Shown: one piece after another, positions 43,513-52,764 of the stretch
Position numbering within the stretch: position 1 is the first letter of the stretch
Layout of the letters: each line of letters begins with the position of its first letter
Assembly: GCF_027922165.1 (NCBI RefSeq)
Contig: NZ_BSFD01000001.1
Coordinates: 376,717 to 440,716, forward strand
Source of the DNA: Brevundimonas intermedia
Lineage (GTDB): Bacteria > Pseudomonadota > Alphaproteobacteria > Caulobacterales > Caulobacteraceae
DNA: 64,000 nucleotides
Direction: 5' to 3'
Program-made: the position numbers and the translations under genes
The notes under the pieces: generated by a model
Databases searched by the model: none
The model's input: only the letters and a program-made list of their open reading frames with translations
What the model was told of the DNA's origin: nothing

Positions 43513-43608
43513 GAGGGGCGCTCCGAGGGCGGCGAGAGGACAGCCGGCGGGGACGCCGGGCTTCATGTCACCGTCCCCGACCTTTGCGGCAGCCTTGCGG
43601 CTTCAAGG

Positions 43609-43623
43609 TTAACGGGGGCTTAC
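43609..43623 (-). promoter_or_regulatory. Putative CtrA box upstream of eipA
   Basis: Minus strand GTAA-N7-TTAA, one mismatch from consensus, 97 bases before the eipA ATG. CtrA control of eipA is established in Brucella, which supports the reading. Confidence 0.5.
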
Positions 43624-43634
43624 GGGTTTGCCTT

Positions 43635-43783
43635 CCTTCTCCCCTTGCGGGAGAAGGTGGCGTCAGAAGGCCGACGGATGAGGGGTCGCTTCCTCGCCGC
43701 CTGTGTCACCCCTCGCCCGACCGCGCCAGGACGACGGCTGCGCCGCCGTGCGCGGTCTCCCTCTCCCGCAAGGGGAGAGGGAG
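43635..43783. repeat. 149-bp palindrome-ended repeat (R7) between pheT and eipA
   Basis: CCTTCTCCCCTTGCGGGAGAAGG at the left and CTCCCTCTCCCGCAAGGGGAGAGGGAG at the right end are inverted relatives, each a hairpin. The interior carries 'gacggatgaggggtcg' and 'cacccctcgcccgacc', again mirrored. It ends 6 bases before the pheT stop codon, so it lies at the very 3' end of the pheT transcript. Similar in plan to R1/R2 but a different sequence family. Confidence 0.75.
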
Positions 43784-43789
43784 ACTGAA

Positions 43790-46228
43790 TCAGCCCCGCA
43801 GCTTGCCGCCCTGCTTCTCCACCGCCGCCACGATCTTGGCGGTCAGAGCCTCGATCTCGGCCTCGGCCAAGGTCGCCTCGCGCGGCTGGATCACCACTTC
43901 CAGGGCGACGGACTTGAAGCCTTCGTCCACGCCCTTGCCGCGATAGACGTCGAACACCCGGACATCGGCGATCAGGGCCTTGTCGGCGCCGGCCGCAGCC
44001 CGGACCAGGTCGCCGACCGGCTTGGCGTCCTCGACCACGAAGGCGAAGTCGCGGGTCAGGGGCATGAAGGCCGACAGGTCCGCCGATCCCCGCGCCTTGC
44101 CCGACTTGCCGCGCGGCTCGGGCACAGCGTCCAGCACGATCTCAAAGCCCAGCATCGGACCATCGGCGTCCAGCGCCTTCAGCACGCGCGGGTGCAGTTC
44201 GCCGAACTCGACCATGATGTTCTTCGGCCCCAGCTGCAGCCGGGCCGAACGGCCGGGATGCCACCAGTCGCGGTTCTGACCCTGGGCCAGTTGCAGCGAG
44301 GCGACCGGGGCCCCGATCTCTTCCAGCAGGGCGGTCAGATCGGCCTTCAGGGCGAACAGGGCGTCCTCACCGGCGCCGGCCCAATGGCGGGCGGCATGCG
44401 GGGCGACCAGGGCGGCGATGACCGTGCGCTGATCCTTGGGACCGTCGCCCAGATAGATGGGGCCGATCTCGAACAGGGCGGCGTCGGCGAAACCGCGCGC
44501 GGCGTTGCGCGCCGCCGCCTGGATCAGGTTCGGCAGGGCCGAGGGCCGCATACAGTCCAGATCGGCCGCGATGGGGTTCTCCAGCACCAGCCGGTCGTCC
44601 CCACCGCCGAACAGGGCCGCCGTGGATTGCTTGGTGAAGGACCAGGTGACGGCCTCGGCGTAACCCAGGGCGGCCAAGGCCCGGCGCGCCGTGCGGACGC
44701 GGGCCTGGCGCGGGCTCAGCACCCCGCCGGCGGGCCGGGCGACCTCGGGCAGGGGCGTGTCGGGCAGGCTGTCGAAGCCCTCGATCCGCGCCACCTCTTC
44801 CACCAGATCAGCCCGGCCCTCGACGTCGCGCCGCCACGATGGCGGGGTCACGGTCCAGGGCTCGACCTGACCGGCTGGCGCGGCCGTGACCAGGAAGCCG
44901 AGTTGGCCCAGGATGGTCCCGATCCGGTCGTCGTCCAGGTCCATGCCGCTGAGTCGTTTCACATAGGCGGGGTCGAAGGCGAAGGGCGCCGGACTGGCCG
45001 GCGGCTCGCCGACGAAGACGATCTCGGACGGCTCGCCGCCGCACAGGTCCAGGATCAGGCGGGTGGCCAGCTCCAGCCCCGGCGTGACGGAGACCGGATC
45101 GACGCCGCGCGCGAACCGGTACTGAGCGTCGGAATGGATGCCGAGCGCCCGGCCGGTCTGGGCGATCACCAGTGGGTCGAACCAGGCGCTTTCGACGAAG
45201 ACGTCGGTGGTGGTCTCGTCGCAGCCGGTGCTCTCGCCGCCCATAACGCCGCCCAGGCCGATGGGGCGCTCGCCCCCGGCGTCGGCGATGACGCAGTCGG
45301 TCGCGGCGGCCGCATAGGTCTTGCCGTCCAGGGCGATCAGATGCTCGGGCTCGCCGCCCTCGATATGGGCCGTCCCGGCCGAAACCTGCCCGCCGCGCAC
45401 CACAATCTCGGTCCCGACCAGCTTGGCCACATCATAGACGTGCAGCGGCCGGGCGCGGTCATAGGCGATCAGATTGGTCACATCGACCAGGCGGTTGATC
45501 GAGCGCAGGCCGATAGCGGTCAGGCGTTTTTGCAGCCAGGCCGGCGACGGCCCGTTCTTCACGCCCCGGATCACCCGACCAGCGAAGACCGGGCACATCT
45601 CGGGCGCGTCCAGCCTCACAGTGATCGGCGACGGGAAGGCCCCGCGCACCACGGCGATGTCGAAATGCTTCAGCTTGCCGACGCCGGCGGCGGCCAGATC
45701 CCGCGCAATGCCGGCGACGCCCAGCCAGTCGGGCCGGTTCGGCGTCACTTCGAAGTCGATGACGGGTTCCGCGCCGAACAGGCCGGCGACGGGCGTCCCC
45801 ACCGGAATCTCCGGCGGCAGTTCCTGGATGCCGTCGCTCTCATCGGCCAGCTCAAGCTCCGAGGCCGAGCACAGCATGCCGTTGGACACCAGGCCGCGCA
45901 CCGGCTTCTCGACCAGGGTCACGCCCAGGCCGGGCACATAGGCGCCGATGGGGGCGTAGATGGTGGTCAGGCCCGCGCGCGCGTTGGGCGCGCCGCAGAC
46001 GATCTCCTTCACGCCATCGACCGTCTCGACCTGACAGACCTGAAGCCGGTCGGCGTTGGGGTGGCGTTCGGCCGACAGGATCTTGGCCACGGTGAAGGGC
46101 GCCAGTTTGGCGGCGGGATCGAGAACCTCTTCGACCTCCAGCCCGGCCATGGTCATGGCCTCGGCGATCTGATGGACGTCGGCCTCGGTCTCGAGGTGGT
46201 CTTTCAACCAGGAAAGGGTGAACTTCAT
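43790..46228 (-). CDS. pheT: Phenylalanyl-tRNA synthetase beta subunit
   Basis: 812 residues: N-terminal tRNA-binding OB domain ('[12 protein letters not shown]' start, '[20 protein letters not shown]'), B3/B4 editing domain ('[20 protein letters not shown]'), B5 domain, catalytic-like core and the C-terminal anticodon-binding domain ending '[11 protein letters not shown]'. It forms the alpha2-beta2 enzyme with PheS. The start overlaps the stop of the small gene upstream (ATGA), so pheS, the small gene and pheT form one coupled unit. Confidence 0.97.
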   Translation of the reverse strand: MKFTLSWLKDHLETEADVHQIAEAMTMAGLEVEEVLDPAAKLAPFTVAKILSAERHPNADRLQVCQVETVDGVKEIVCGAPNARAGLTTIYAPIGAYVPGLGVTLVEKPVRGLVSNGMLCSASELELADESDGIQELPPEIPVGTPVAGLFGAEPVIDFEVTPNRPDWLGVAGIARDLAAAGVGKLKHFDIAVVRGAFPSPITVRLDAPEMCPVFAGRVIRGVKNGPSPAWLQKRLTAIGLRSINRLVDVTNLIAYDRARPLHVYDVAKLVGTEIVVRGGQVSAGTAHIEGGEPEHLIALDGKTYAAAATDCVIADAGGERPIGLGGVMGGESTGCDETTTDVFVESAWFDPLVIAQTGRALGIHSDAQYRFARGVDPVSVTPGLELATRLILDLCGGEPSEIVFVGEPPASPAPFAFDPAYVKRLSGMDLDDDRIGTILGQLGFLVTAAPAGQVEPWTVTPPSWRRDVEGRADLVEEVARIEGFDSLPDTPLPEVARPAGGVLSPRQARVRTARRALAALGYAEAVTWSFTKQSTAALFGGGDDRLVLENPIAADLDCMRPSALPNLIQAAARNAARGFADAALFEIGPIYLGDGPKDQRTVIAALVAPHAARHWAGAGEDALFALKADLTALLEEIGAPVASLQLAQGQNRDWWHPGRSARLQLGPKNIMVEFGELHPRVLKALDADGPMLGFEIVLDAVPEPRGKSGKARGSADLSAFMPLTRDFAFVVEDAKPVGDLVRAAAGADKALIADVRVFDVYRGKGVDEGFKSVALEVVIQPREATLAEAEIEALTAKIVAAVEKQGGKLRG

Positions 46229-46644
46229 GCGTTGGGCGCGCCCCCGAGGGCCTTAATGAACTGATCGATAAATTCGTCTGTGCCGGTGAAGCCCATCCCG
46301 AAGAAGACGCAGCGGTCGAACTTGCAATTCTGCATGGCGATGGTGCCCACCACCTTCTGCGGGCTGACGGGGCGCAGCACCAGGCTGCGCAAGTCGCCGC
46401 CGTTCTCGCCCATGTTGCAGCCGTCGAAATGGACGCCGCTGAGGGCCAGAAGCACGCCGGGGCCTTCGATGACGCAGCTGGTGAAGGTCTTGTTTTCGAT
46501 CAGCGACCGATTGGTCGCCTCGACCGTCTGCCGGTACAGGCTGAACAGCGGGAAGGTCATGCCCTCGTAATGGCTGCGCTGGGCCAGATCGTCCGGCACG
46601 ACCACTTGGCGGCGCTGGACGACGGGGTTCTGCTGGAAGGTCAT
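46225..46644 (-). CDS. Small unknown protein encoded between pheS and pheT
   Basis: 139 residues; its ATG overlaps the pheS stop by one base and its stop overlaps the pheT ATG. The middle has repeated short motifs such as '[20 protein letters not shown]' and '[20 protein letters not shown]', resembling a right-handed beta-helix or pentapeptide-like pattern, but the family is unrecognised. The N-terminus '[20 protein letters not shown]' is not a signal peptide, so it should be cytoplasmic. Tight coupling suggests it is made together with the synthetase subunits. Confidence 0.75.
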   Translation of the reverse strand: MTFQQNPVVQRRQVVVPDDLAQRSHYEGMTFPLFSLYRQTVEATNRSLIENKTFTSCVIEGPGVLLALSGVHFDGCNMGENGGDLRSLVLRPVSPQKVVGTIAMQNCKFDRCVFFGMGFTGTDEFIDQFIKALGGAPNA

Positions 46645-47720
46645 CAGCTCAGTCCGCTTGCAGGATTGGGGGCCGAAAAGGCCGAGAAGCCGTAGTGCGC
46701 CAGCCAGCGCGTATCGGCGTCGAACATGGGTCGCAAGTCGGGCACGCCGTATTTCAGCATGGCCAGGCGATCCACCCCCATGCCGAAGGCGAAGCCCTGA
46801 TACTCATCCGGGTCGATGCCGCAGTTCCGCAGCACATTGGGATGCACCATCCCGCAGCCCAGGATCTCCAGCCAGTCGTCGCCGGTATTGAACACCAGTT
46901 TCCCGCCCGAACGGTCGCAGCGGATGTCCATTTCGGCCGAGGGTTCGGTGAAGGGGAAATGGTGCGGGCGGAACCGCGCCTGAACCTCGTCCAGCTCGAA
47001 GAAGCGGGCGATGAAGGTCTGAAGCGTCGTCTTCAGATGGCCCATATGGATGTCGCGGTCGATCACCAGGCCTTCGATCTGGTGGAACATCGGCGTGTGG
47101 GTGGCGTCAGAATCCTTACGGAAGGTGCGGCCCGGCGCGACGATGCGGATCGGCGGCTTTTGCGACATCATGGTGCGGACCTGCACCGGGCTGGTGTGGG
47201 TCCGCAGCACCTTGCGCTCGCCCGTCTCGGGATCGGGCTTCAGGAAGAAGGTGTCGTGCATTTCCCGCGCCGGATGTTTGGGCGGGAAGTTCAGGGCGGT
47301 GAAATTGTGGAAGTCGTCCTCGATGTCCGGGCCTTCCGCCACCGCAAAGCCCATCTCGGCGAACAGGGCGATCATCTCGTCCATCACCTGCATGGTTGGG
47401 TGGACCCCGCCCGTGCGACGCGGCCGGGCCGGCAGGGTCAGGTCGACGCGCTCGGCCTGAAGCCGGGCGTCCAGCTCGGCGGCTTCCAGCTCGGCCTTCT
47501 TGGCCGTGATGGCGGCGGCGACGCGGTCGCGCAGGCCGTTGATCATCGGCCCCTGTTCGCGGCGTTCGTCGGGGCTCATGGCCCCCATGCCCTTCAGCAG
47601 GCCGGAGACGGAGCCGGACTTGCCCAAGGCGGCGACGCGCACCTCTTCGAGGGCGGCGACGGTTTCGGCGCCGCCGATGGCGTTGATCAGGTCGAGTTCG
47701 AGTGTGGCGAGATCGGTCAT
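46644..47720 (-). CDS. pheS: Phenylalanyl-tRNA synthetase alpha subunit
   Basis: 358 residues. The class II catalytic core is clear: motif 1 region '[20 protein letters not shown]', motif 2 '[20 protein letters not shown]' with '[14 protein letters not shown]', and motif 3 '[20 protein letters not shown]'. An N-terminal coiled coil ('[18 protein letters not shown]') is present. It is the first gene of pheS-small gene-pheT. No leader peptide or T-box-like element was recognised in the 63 bases upstream. Confidence 0.97.
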   Translation of the reverse strand: MTDLATLELDLINAIGGAETVAALEEVRVAALGKSGSVSGLLKGMGAMSPDERREQGPMINGLRDRVAAAITAKKAELEAAELDARLQAERVDLTLPARPRRTGGVHPTMQVMDEMIALFAEMGFAVAEGPDIEDDFHNFTALNFPPKHPAREMHDTFFLKPDPETGERKVLRTHTSPVQVRTMMSQKPPIRIVAPGRTFRKDSDATHTPMFHQIEGLVIDRDIHMGHLKTTLQTFIARFFELDEVQARFRPHHFPFTEPSAEMDIRCDRSGGKLVFNTGDDWLEILGCGMVHPNVLRNCGIDPDEYQGFAFGMGVDRLAMLKYGVPDLRPMFDADTRWLAHYGFSAFSAPNPASGLS

Positions 47721-47783
47721 TTGGCCCGTGCCTTAGCGGGCCGAAGCGGTTTCGTCACCCTTGAAGGCGCACGGCGGGCCTGA

Positions 47784-48761
47784 TCAGGGCGCGGAGGCGA
47801 TGGCGGCAAGCTGGTCGGCCGGCGCCTTGTTGGCCGCGACGATCCAGGCGGGCGGTTCCGGCTCCCAGCGAATGGGTTTGCCGTCCGTGCTGTTCCAGCG
47901 GTGCAGCCACGAAATTCCGTTGGCCCGGACATAACGATCTTCATGCGCATAGATCGGGTCCGACAGGGCCTCTTCCAGAGTCACGAACCGATAGCCGCGC
48001 GCCAGATAGAGGGCGTGGATCTGCGGATAATAGACCTGGTTCAGGCTGTTGGCGTGCAGCAGCAGGACCTGGGCCGGCTCGCGCCCGCCGGTCAGTTCGG
48101 CGCTATAGGGTTCGAAGAAGTCCAGCACCGTGGTCATATGGGCCACATAGGCCTCGCCGATCCGGCGCTTCAGCGCCTCGTCGCCCAGCCGCTCGGCCTT
48201 GCGATAGACGTCGGCGAACATCCAGTCGTTGTTGTCCAGGGTGACGGGCGCGACCGTATAGCCGCGCTGGGCCAGGCCGGCGGCGATGGCATCGTGCTTT
48301 TCCTGGGTCTCGCCGGTGAACAGATAGGGGTGGCGGAACCAGTGCAAGGTTTGGCCTCGCGCCTCCAGCGCCGCCCGCGTGGTCGGGGCGCCCGCATCGA
48401 CATCGGCCAGATAGGCCTCGGCCGTCGTGCGGTGGATATTGATGTGGCTGAAGCTGTGGTTGCCCAGGTCTAGTCCGCCGTCCAGCCAGACGTTCAGAGC
48501 CGTCGGCAAGGTCGAGACCCGGGTCGGCTCGCACACCTTGCCCTCGTTGACGAAGGCCGTGCCATGGGTGTCCAGCGGCTCGAGCATGGCCACGAACTCC
48601 GTGGTCAGCCGCATCATCTGTACCGGATCGCACAAGGCCGCGTCCGCCGCCTGATAGGGCAGATCGTCGAACGTCACCGCGACCCGTCGCTCCTGCGCGA
48701 GCGCCGGCGTGGTCAAGGCCAAAGCCAACATAAGGCCGAGGATCGGAACACGTGTCATCAT
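47784..48761 (-). CDS. Exported polysaccharide deacetylase family protein
   Basis: 325 residues with a signal peptide ('VPILGLMLALALTTPALAQ'). The NodB-homology domain shows 'RRVAVTFDDLPYQ' (metal/catalytic Asp pair) and the His motif 'DLGNHSFSHINIHR', then 'LHWFRHPYLFTGE'. Enzymes of this family remove N-acetyl groups from cell-wall or exopolysaccharide sugars. Substrate unknown. It ends 63 bases before the pheS start, same strand, and is divergent from the hybrid kinase gene. Confidence 0.88.
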   Translation of the reverse strand: MMTRVPILGLMLALALTTPALAQERRVAVTFDDLPYQAADAALCDPVQMMRLTTEFVAMLEPLDTHGTAFVNEGKVCEPTRVSTLPTALNVWLDGGLDLGNHSFSHINIHRTTAEAYLADVDAGAPTTRAALEARGQTLHWFRHPYLFTGETQEKHDAIAAGLAQRGYTVAPVTLDNNDWMFADVYRKAERLGDEALKRRIGEAYVAHMTTVLDFFEPYSAELTGGREPAQVLLLHANSLNQVYYPQIHALYLARGYRFVTLEEALSDPIYAHEDRYVRANGISWLHRWNSTDGKPIRWEPEPPAWIVAANKAPADQLAAIASAP

Positions 48762-48922
48762 GCACTCAGCCTAGCCCAAACTGCGGCAGGCGAACACTCA
48801 AGCAGTATTCCGTCTGAATGCGGACGACTTGTCCGAAACGCGCCGCGAAAGGTTCATGATCGGCAAAGCCGTTGTTAAATATCCCCCGTTAAGCCCTCCC
48901 TCGTGGACATGAGGGGGGCCGA

Positions 48923-50563
48923 ATGCCGCTGATTGGTGATTTCGTTGACTTGATCGCGCCGGTGGCTCCGTCCACCCCGTGCGCCGAGGTGTTTGACCGG
49001 TTCCAGACCGAGCCCAACACCCTGGCCCTGGCCGTGGTGGCGGACGACAACCGACCGGTCGGCATCATCGAGCGCAACGCCTTCACCCTGCGGATGGCGG
49101 CCGAGTTCGGGCGCGCGCTCTACGCCAAGAAGCCGGCCGAAAGCCTGATGGACCGCAACGCCCCCATCGCCGAGGCGGCGACCAGCGCCGAAACCTTCTT
49201 CCAGGCCTATGGCGCCGCCGAATTGGGCGCCCTGCTCAGCGGCTTCATCGTCGTGGCCGACGGGCGCTATCTGGGGGTCGGGACCGCGCTTCAGGTCGTC
49301 CAGGCCGGCGCCGCCCTGCACCGCCAGCGCGCCGAGGAAATGGGCGCCCTGGCCCGCGACCTGGCCTATGCCGAGGCCGAGGCGGTCGCCTCCAGCCGCG
49401 CCAAGTCCGAGTTCCTGGCCGTGATGAGCCACGAGATCCGCACCCCGCTGAACGGCGTGCTGGGCGTCGCCGCCCTGATGGAGAAGAAGCTCGAACAGGA
49501 AGAACTGCGCCCCTATGTCCGCACAGTCATCGATTCCGGTCAGAGCCTGCTGCGGTTGCTGACCGACGCCCTGGACATGTCGCGCGCCTCTGCCGGGATG
49601 CTGACCCTGGAGGAAGAGCCGCTGAACCTGTCGGCCGTCGCCTTCGACATCGACGCCCTGTGGCGGGCCCGCGCCGAAGAGAAGGCGCTGAGCCTGACCG
49701 TCCGCACAGACTTCGAGTCCAGCCCCTGGGTCCGCGCAGACGGCATGCGGATCAAGCAGCTGCTGAACAATCTGGTCGGCAACGCTCTGAAATTCACCCA
49801 GACCGGCGGCGTGGTCGCCACCCTGGCCAGCCGCACGACGCGCGACGGGCTCCGGGTCGAACTGACCGTGGACGACAGCGGCCCCGGCGTGCCCGAGGCG
49901 GCGGCCGCGACCATCTTCGACCCCTTCAACATCGGCAAGGCCGGGCGCGAGGGCGCCGGCGCCGGTCTGGGTCTGGCCATCTGCCGCCAGATCGCCGAGC
50001 GAATGGACGGGACCATCGGTCTCAGCGTGGCGCCTCTTGGCGGTGCGCGGTTCCATGTCGTCCTGCCGCTGAGCGCCTGCCCGGCCGACGAAGTGGGCGC
50101 CGCCCCGCCCATGGCCGAGCCGACGCCGCACGACACGCTTCATGTGCTGGTGGTCGACGACAACCCCACCAACCGTTTCGTCGCCGCCAAGCTGCTGGAG
50201 ATGTTCGACTGCACCGCAGAAATGGCCGAGAACGGTCAGGAAGCGCTGGAAGCCGTTCAGGCCCGGCCCTTCGACCTGGTGCTGATGGACATCAAGATGC
50301 CGGTGATGGACGGGGTCGCCGCCACCCGCGCCATCCGCGCCCTGCCCGGCCCGGCCTCGCGCCTGCCGATCCTCGCCCTGACCGCCAACGCTGACGAGCG
50401 CGACGAGCTGGACTATATCGCCGCCGGCATGAACGGGGTGGCGCAAAAGCCGATCCAGCCCGACGCCCTGCTGAACGCCATGCGGCTGGTTCTGGCGGAC
50501 GCCGAGATCGACCGCCCGGCGGAACCCCCGGCGGAACCCATGACCGAGACTGCAGCGGCCTGA
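48923..50563 (+). CDS. Hybrid histidine kinase with CBS-like N-terminus and receiver domain
   Basis: 546 residues, no membrane helix. The N-terminal 130 residues look like a pair of degenerate CBS motifs ('TLALAVVADDNRPVGIIERN' and 'SGFIVVADGRYLGVGTALQV'). A coiled coil leads to His170 in 'KSEFLAVMSHEIRTPLNGVL', an ATPase domain ('NNLVGNALKFTQTGG', 'VDDSGPGVPEAAAA', 'GAGAGLGLAICRQIAERMDG') and a receiver domain with Asp456 ('LVLMDIKMPVMDG'). Such soluble hybrid kinases sense internal signals, here perhaps nucleotides. The output partner is unknown. Confidence 0.88.
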   Translation: MPLIGDFVDLIAPVAPSTPCAEVFDRFQTEPNTLALAVVADDNRPVGIIERNAFTLRMAAEFGRALYAKKPAESLMDRNAPIAEAATSAETFFQAYGAAELGALLSGFIVVADGRYLGVGTALQVVQAGAALHRQRAEEMGALARDLAYAEAEAVASSRAKSEFLAVMSHEIRTPLNGVLGVAALMEKKLEQEELRPYVRTVIDSGQSLLRLLTDALDMSRASAGMLTLEEEPLNLSAVAFDIDALWRARAEEKALSLTVRTDFESSPWVRADGMRIKQLLNNLVGNALKFTQTGGVVATLASRTTRDGLRVELTVDDSGPGVPEAAAATIFDPFNIGKAGREGAGAGLGLAICRQIAERMDGTIGLSVAPLGGARFHVVLPLSACPADEVGAAPPMAEPTPHDTLHVLVVDDNPTNRFVAAKLLEMFDCTAEMAENGQEALEAVQARPFDLVLMDIKMPVMDGVAATRAIRALPGPASRLPILALTANADERDELDYIAAGMNGVAQKPIQPDALLNAMRLVLADAEIDRPAEPPAEPMTETAAA

Positions 50564-50576
50564 TGTGAAAACGAAG

Positions 50577-50615
50577 AACGCCCGCCCCGGCGAACCGGAG
50601 CGGGCGTTGATCTTT
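50577..50615. terminator. Bidirectional terminator between the hybrid kinase and rplT
   Basis: AACGCCCGCCCCGG and CCGGAGCGGGCGTT pair around CGAA with one internal mismatch; TTGATCTTT follows on the plus strand and TTCGTTTT on the minus strand. It ends 25 bases before the rplT stop. Confidence 0.75.
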
Positions 50616-50632
50616 GCCGTACCGGCCTCGAC

Positions 50633-50986
50633 TTAAGCGAGAGCGGCGCGGACCTTGTCAGCCACAGCCTTGAAGCCGGTAGAGTCGGCGGCGATCGCGG
50701 CCAGAACCTTGCGGTCCAGTTCGATGCCGGCCTTGTTCAGGCCGTTGATGAACTGGCTGTAGGTGAAGCCTTCGATACGCGCGGCGGCGTTGATGCGCTG
50801 AATCCACAGGGCGCGGAAGTTGCGCTTCTTGGCGCGACGGTCGCGATAGGCGTATTGCCCAGCGCGGTCGACGGCGGCCTTGGCCGTGCGGATCGTATTC
50901 TTGCGGCGGCCGGAGAAGCCCTTGGCCTGCTCCAGAACCTTCTTGTGCTTGGCGTGCGAAGTTACGCCACGTTTAACGCGAGCCAT
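50633..50986 (-). CDS. rplT: 50S ribosomal protein L20
   Basis: 117 residues, normal length. '[20 protein letters not shown]', '[20 protein letters not shown]' and '[20 protein letters not shown]'-type basic stretch ('[20 protein letters not shown]') are the hallmark. It binds 23S rRNA early in large-subunit assembly and may repress its own operon. It is cotranscribed with rpmI (gap 54 bases). infC, usually first in this operon, is 3.7 kb upstream with two genes between. Confidence 0.97.
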   Translation of the reverse strand: MARVKRGVTSHAKHKKVLEQAKGFSGRRKNTIRTAKAAVDRAGQYAYRDRRAKKRNFRALWIQRINAAARIEGFTYSQFINGLNKAGIELDRKVLAAIAADSTGFKAVADKVRAALA

Positions 50987-51040
50987 GTCGCTATTCCTTC
51001 AAATTCTTTGGGTTGAGATCCGTCGTACAGCGCGCGCCGA

Positions 51041-51238
51041 TCAGGCGTACGGCATGTAGGACTTGATCTTCTTGGCGTCGGCGTCGGCCATGACCGAGGT
51101 GCCGCGGTTCTGGCGGATGTATTTCGAGTTGTGGCTGATCAAGCGGTGACGCTTGCCCGCAACCCCGGCCTTCACCTTGCCAGTGGCCGTGAATTTGAAG
51201 CGCTTCTTGGCGCCCGACTTTGTCTTCAGTTTCGGCAT
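51041..51238 (-). CDS. rpmI: 50S ribosomal protein L35
   Basis: 65 residues with the conserved '[20 protein letters not shown]' start and '[20 protein letters not shown]' middle. ATG with AGGAGAT upstream. The 160 bases ahead of it (to the MFS gene) contain a GGCGGTT/AACCGCC dyad but no clear promoter or L20-binding pseudoknot that I can assign. Confidence 0.96.
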   Translation of the reverse strand: MPKLKTKSGAKKRFKFTATGKVKAGVAGKRHRLISHNSKYIRQNRGTSVMADADAKKIKSYMPYA

Positions 51239-51398
51239 TTCGATCTCCTTTTTGGAGGGCTACCGTCCTTCGGACTACTTGAGCCCGACGACTTGACCTT
51301 CCAGAGTTTAAGAACCGCCTAGGCATGCCTATTCGCCCGGCGGTTCGGTACGCGAAGGCGCGGCTTGTAAGCGAAGACGCCCCGCGACGCAAGACGAG

Positions 51399-52700
51399 TC
51401 AGGACAAGGACTTGGCGGGCGCATTCGCCGCGCCCTGACCTCGCCGGATCGCCCGCCCGGCGTTCAACGCCATCACCGCCGCCGGAACGGTCAGCAAGGC
51501 GCCGACCAGGAACGGCCAGTCATGCCCCAGGCCCGAGAACAAGGCCCCGGCGACCATGGGCCCGAAGATGCGCGCCACCGAGCTGGAGGCCATGTTCAGC
51601 CCCAGCATGGCGCCCTGTCGGTCGGGCGGGGAGGCCCGGCTGATCATGGCCGAGATATTGGGCATGGCCAAGGACATGCCGCAGGCGCCTAGGGCCATGA
51701 CGATGGGAATGACCCAACCCTGGACCACCGGCAGGGACAGACCGCCCAGCTCCAGCCTGGTCGCGGGGAACCACTCGACCGGCGCCAGCACCTGCAGCAC
51801 CAGCGACGCCCCGAACAGCAGCATGCCGGTCGCCAGGACCCGCGCCTCGCCGAACCGGCGGGCCAGCCGCCCAGCGAAGAAGCCCTGGTTCAGCGTTGAC
51901 ACCACGCCCACGATCATGAAGCTCAGCCCCACCTCCCGCGCGCCCCAGGCGTAGCGGCTCTCGGACCACAGGCCGAACACGGCCTCCATGGCCGAGAAGC
52001 CGGCCATATAGATCAGGGTCACGATCAGGACCCGCGACACCACCGGATTGGTCCGGGCGTCCTTCAACCCCGCCAGGAAGGGCGGACGCGCCGCCGAAGG
52101 ATCAGCCTTGGCCCGGCTTTCGCGCAGGAAGACCATCACCCCGACCGCCGCCAAGGCCGCAAGGGCCGCAGCCAGGAAGATCGGCAACTGATAACCCAGC
52201 CGCCCCAGCTGCGGCTGGGTCAGCAGTCCGCCCAGTCCCGGCCCGACGATGAAGCCCAGGCCGAAGGCCGCGCCGATCAGCCCCATCCGACCCGCCCTCT
52301 GCTCCGGCGGCGTCACATCCGCCACATAGCCCTGCACCGTCGAAATATTGCCCGCCCCCAGTCCGGTGAACAGCCGCACCGCGATGGCCAGCCAAATGTT
52401 GGGCACGAAGGCCAGCATCAGATAGCCCAAGGCATTGGCCACAAGCGTGACCAGCAGGACCGGCTTACGACCGATCCGGTCGGACAGCCGCCCCCAGAAG
52501 GGTTCGGCGAAGAACTGGCCCAGCGAATAGGCCGAGAACATCAGGGTGATCTGCCAGGCCTCGGCCTTCAGGCTTTGGGCGAAGAAGGGCAGCAGCGGCA
52601 CCACCAGCCCGAACCCGACCAGATTGATGAAGACCACCGAGAACAGCACCGCCAGGGCAGGGGCGCGAACGGCGGGAGGCGTGGACGGCGTCTGGGTCAT
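51399..52700 (-). CDS. MFS efflux transporter (TetA-like drug:H+ antiporter)
   Basis: 433 residues with 12 predicted membrane helices. The DHA1 signature 'GRLSDRIGRKPVLLVTLVAN' follows helix 2, and 'PEQRAGRMGLIGAAFGLGFI' is the antiporter motif C region. This is the tetracycline-resistance-protein-like branch; actual substrate is unknown and it need not confer drug resistance. It lies between S9 peptidase and rpmI on the minus strand. Confidence 0.9.
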   Translation of the reverse strand: MTQTPSTPPAVRAPALAVLFSVVFINLVGFGLVVPLLPFFAQSLKAEAWQITLMFSAYSLGQFFAEPFWGRLSDRIGRKPVLLVTLVANALGYLMLAFVPNIWLAIAVRLFTGLGAGNISTVQGYVADVTPPEQRAGRMGLIGAAFGLGFIVGPGLGGLLTQPQLGRLGYQLPIFLAAALAALAAVGVMVFLRESRAKADPSAARPPFLAGLKDARTNPVVSRVLIVTLIYMAGFSAMEAVFGLWSESRYAWGAREVGLSFMIVGVVSTLNQGFFAGRLARRFGEARVLATGMLLFGASLVLQVLAPVEWFPATRLELGGLSLPVVQGWVIPIVMALGACGMSLAMPNISAMISRASPPDRQGAMLGLNMASSSVARIFGPMVAGALFSGLGHDWPFLVGALLTVPAAVMALNAGRAIRRGQGAANAPAKSLS

Positions 52701-52764
52701 GCTCCAGGCTTAGCGCGACGCTTGGCCCGCGAGAAGCGCCGTCGCGCCGCCTCCCTTCAATCCC

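Noticed and set aside
41240..43783. Repeated C-rich hairpins as a CRISPR array
   Set aside because: Copies are far apart, of different families, without regular spacers.
43703..46264. Plus-strand open frame (853 codons) opposite pheT
   Set aside because: Shadow of pheT and repeat R7.
48876..48896. TTAA pair before the hybrid kinase gene as a CtrA box
   Set aside because: Spacing between the two TTAA is 10; not a canonical site.
50991..51392. 133-codon minus-strand frame overlapping rpmI
   Set aside because: Reads through rpmI in another frame and its leader; rpmI itself is certain.
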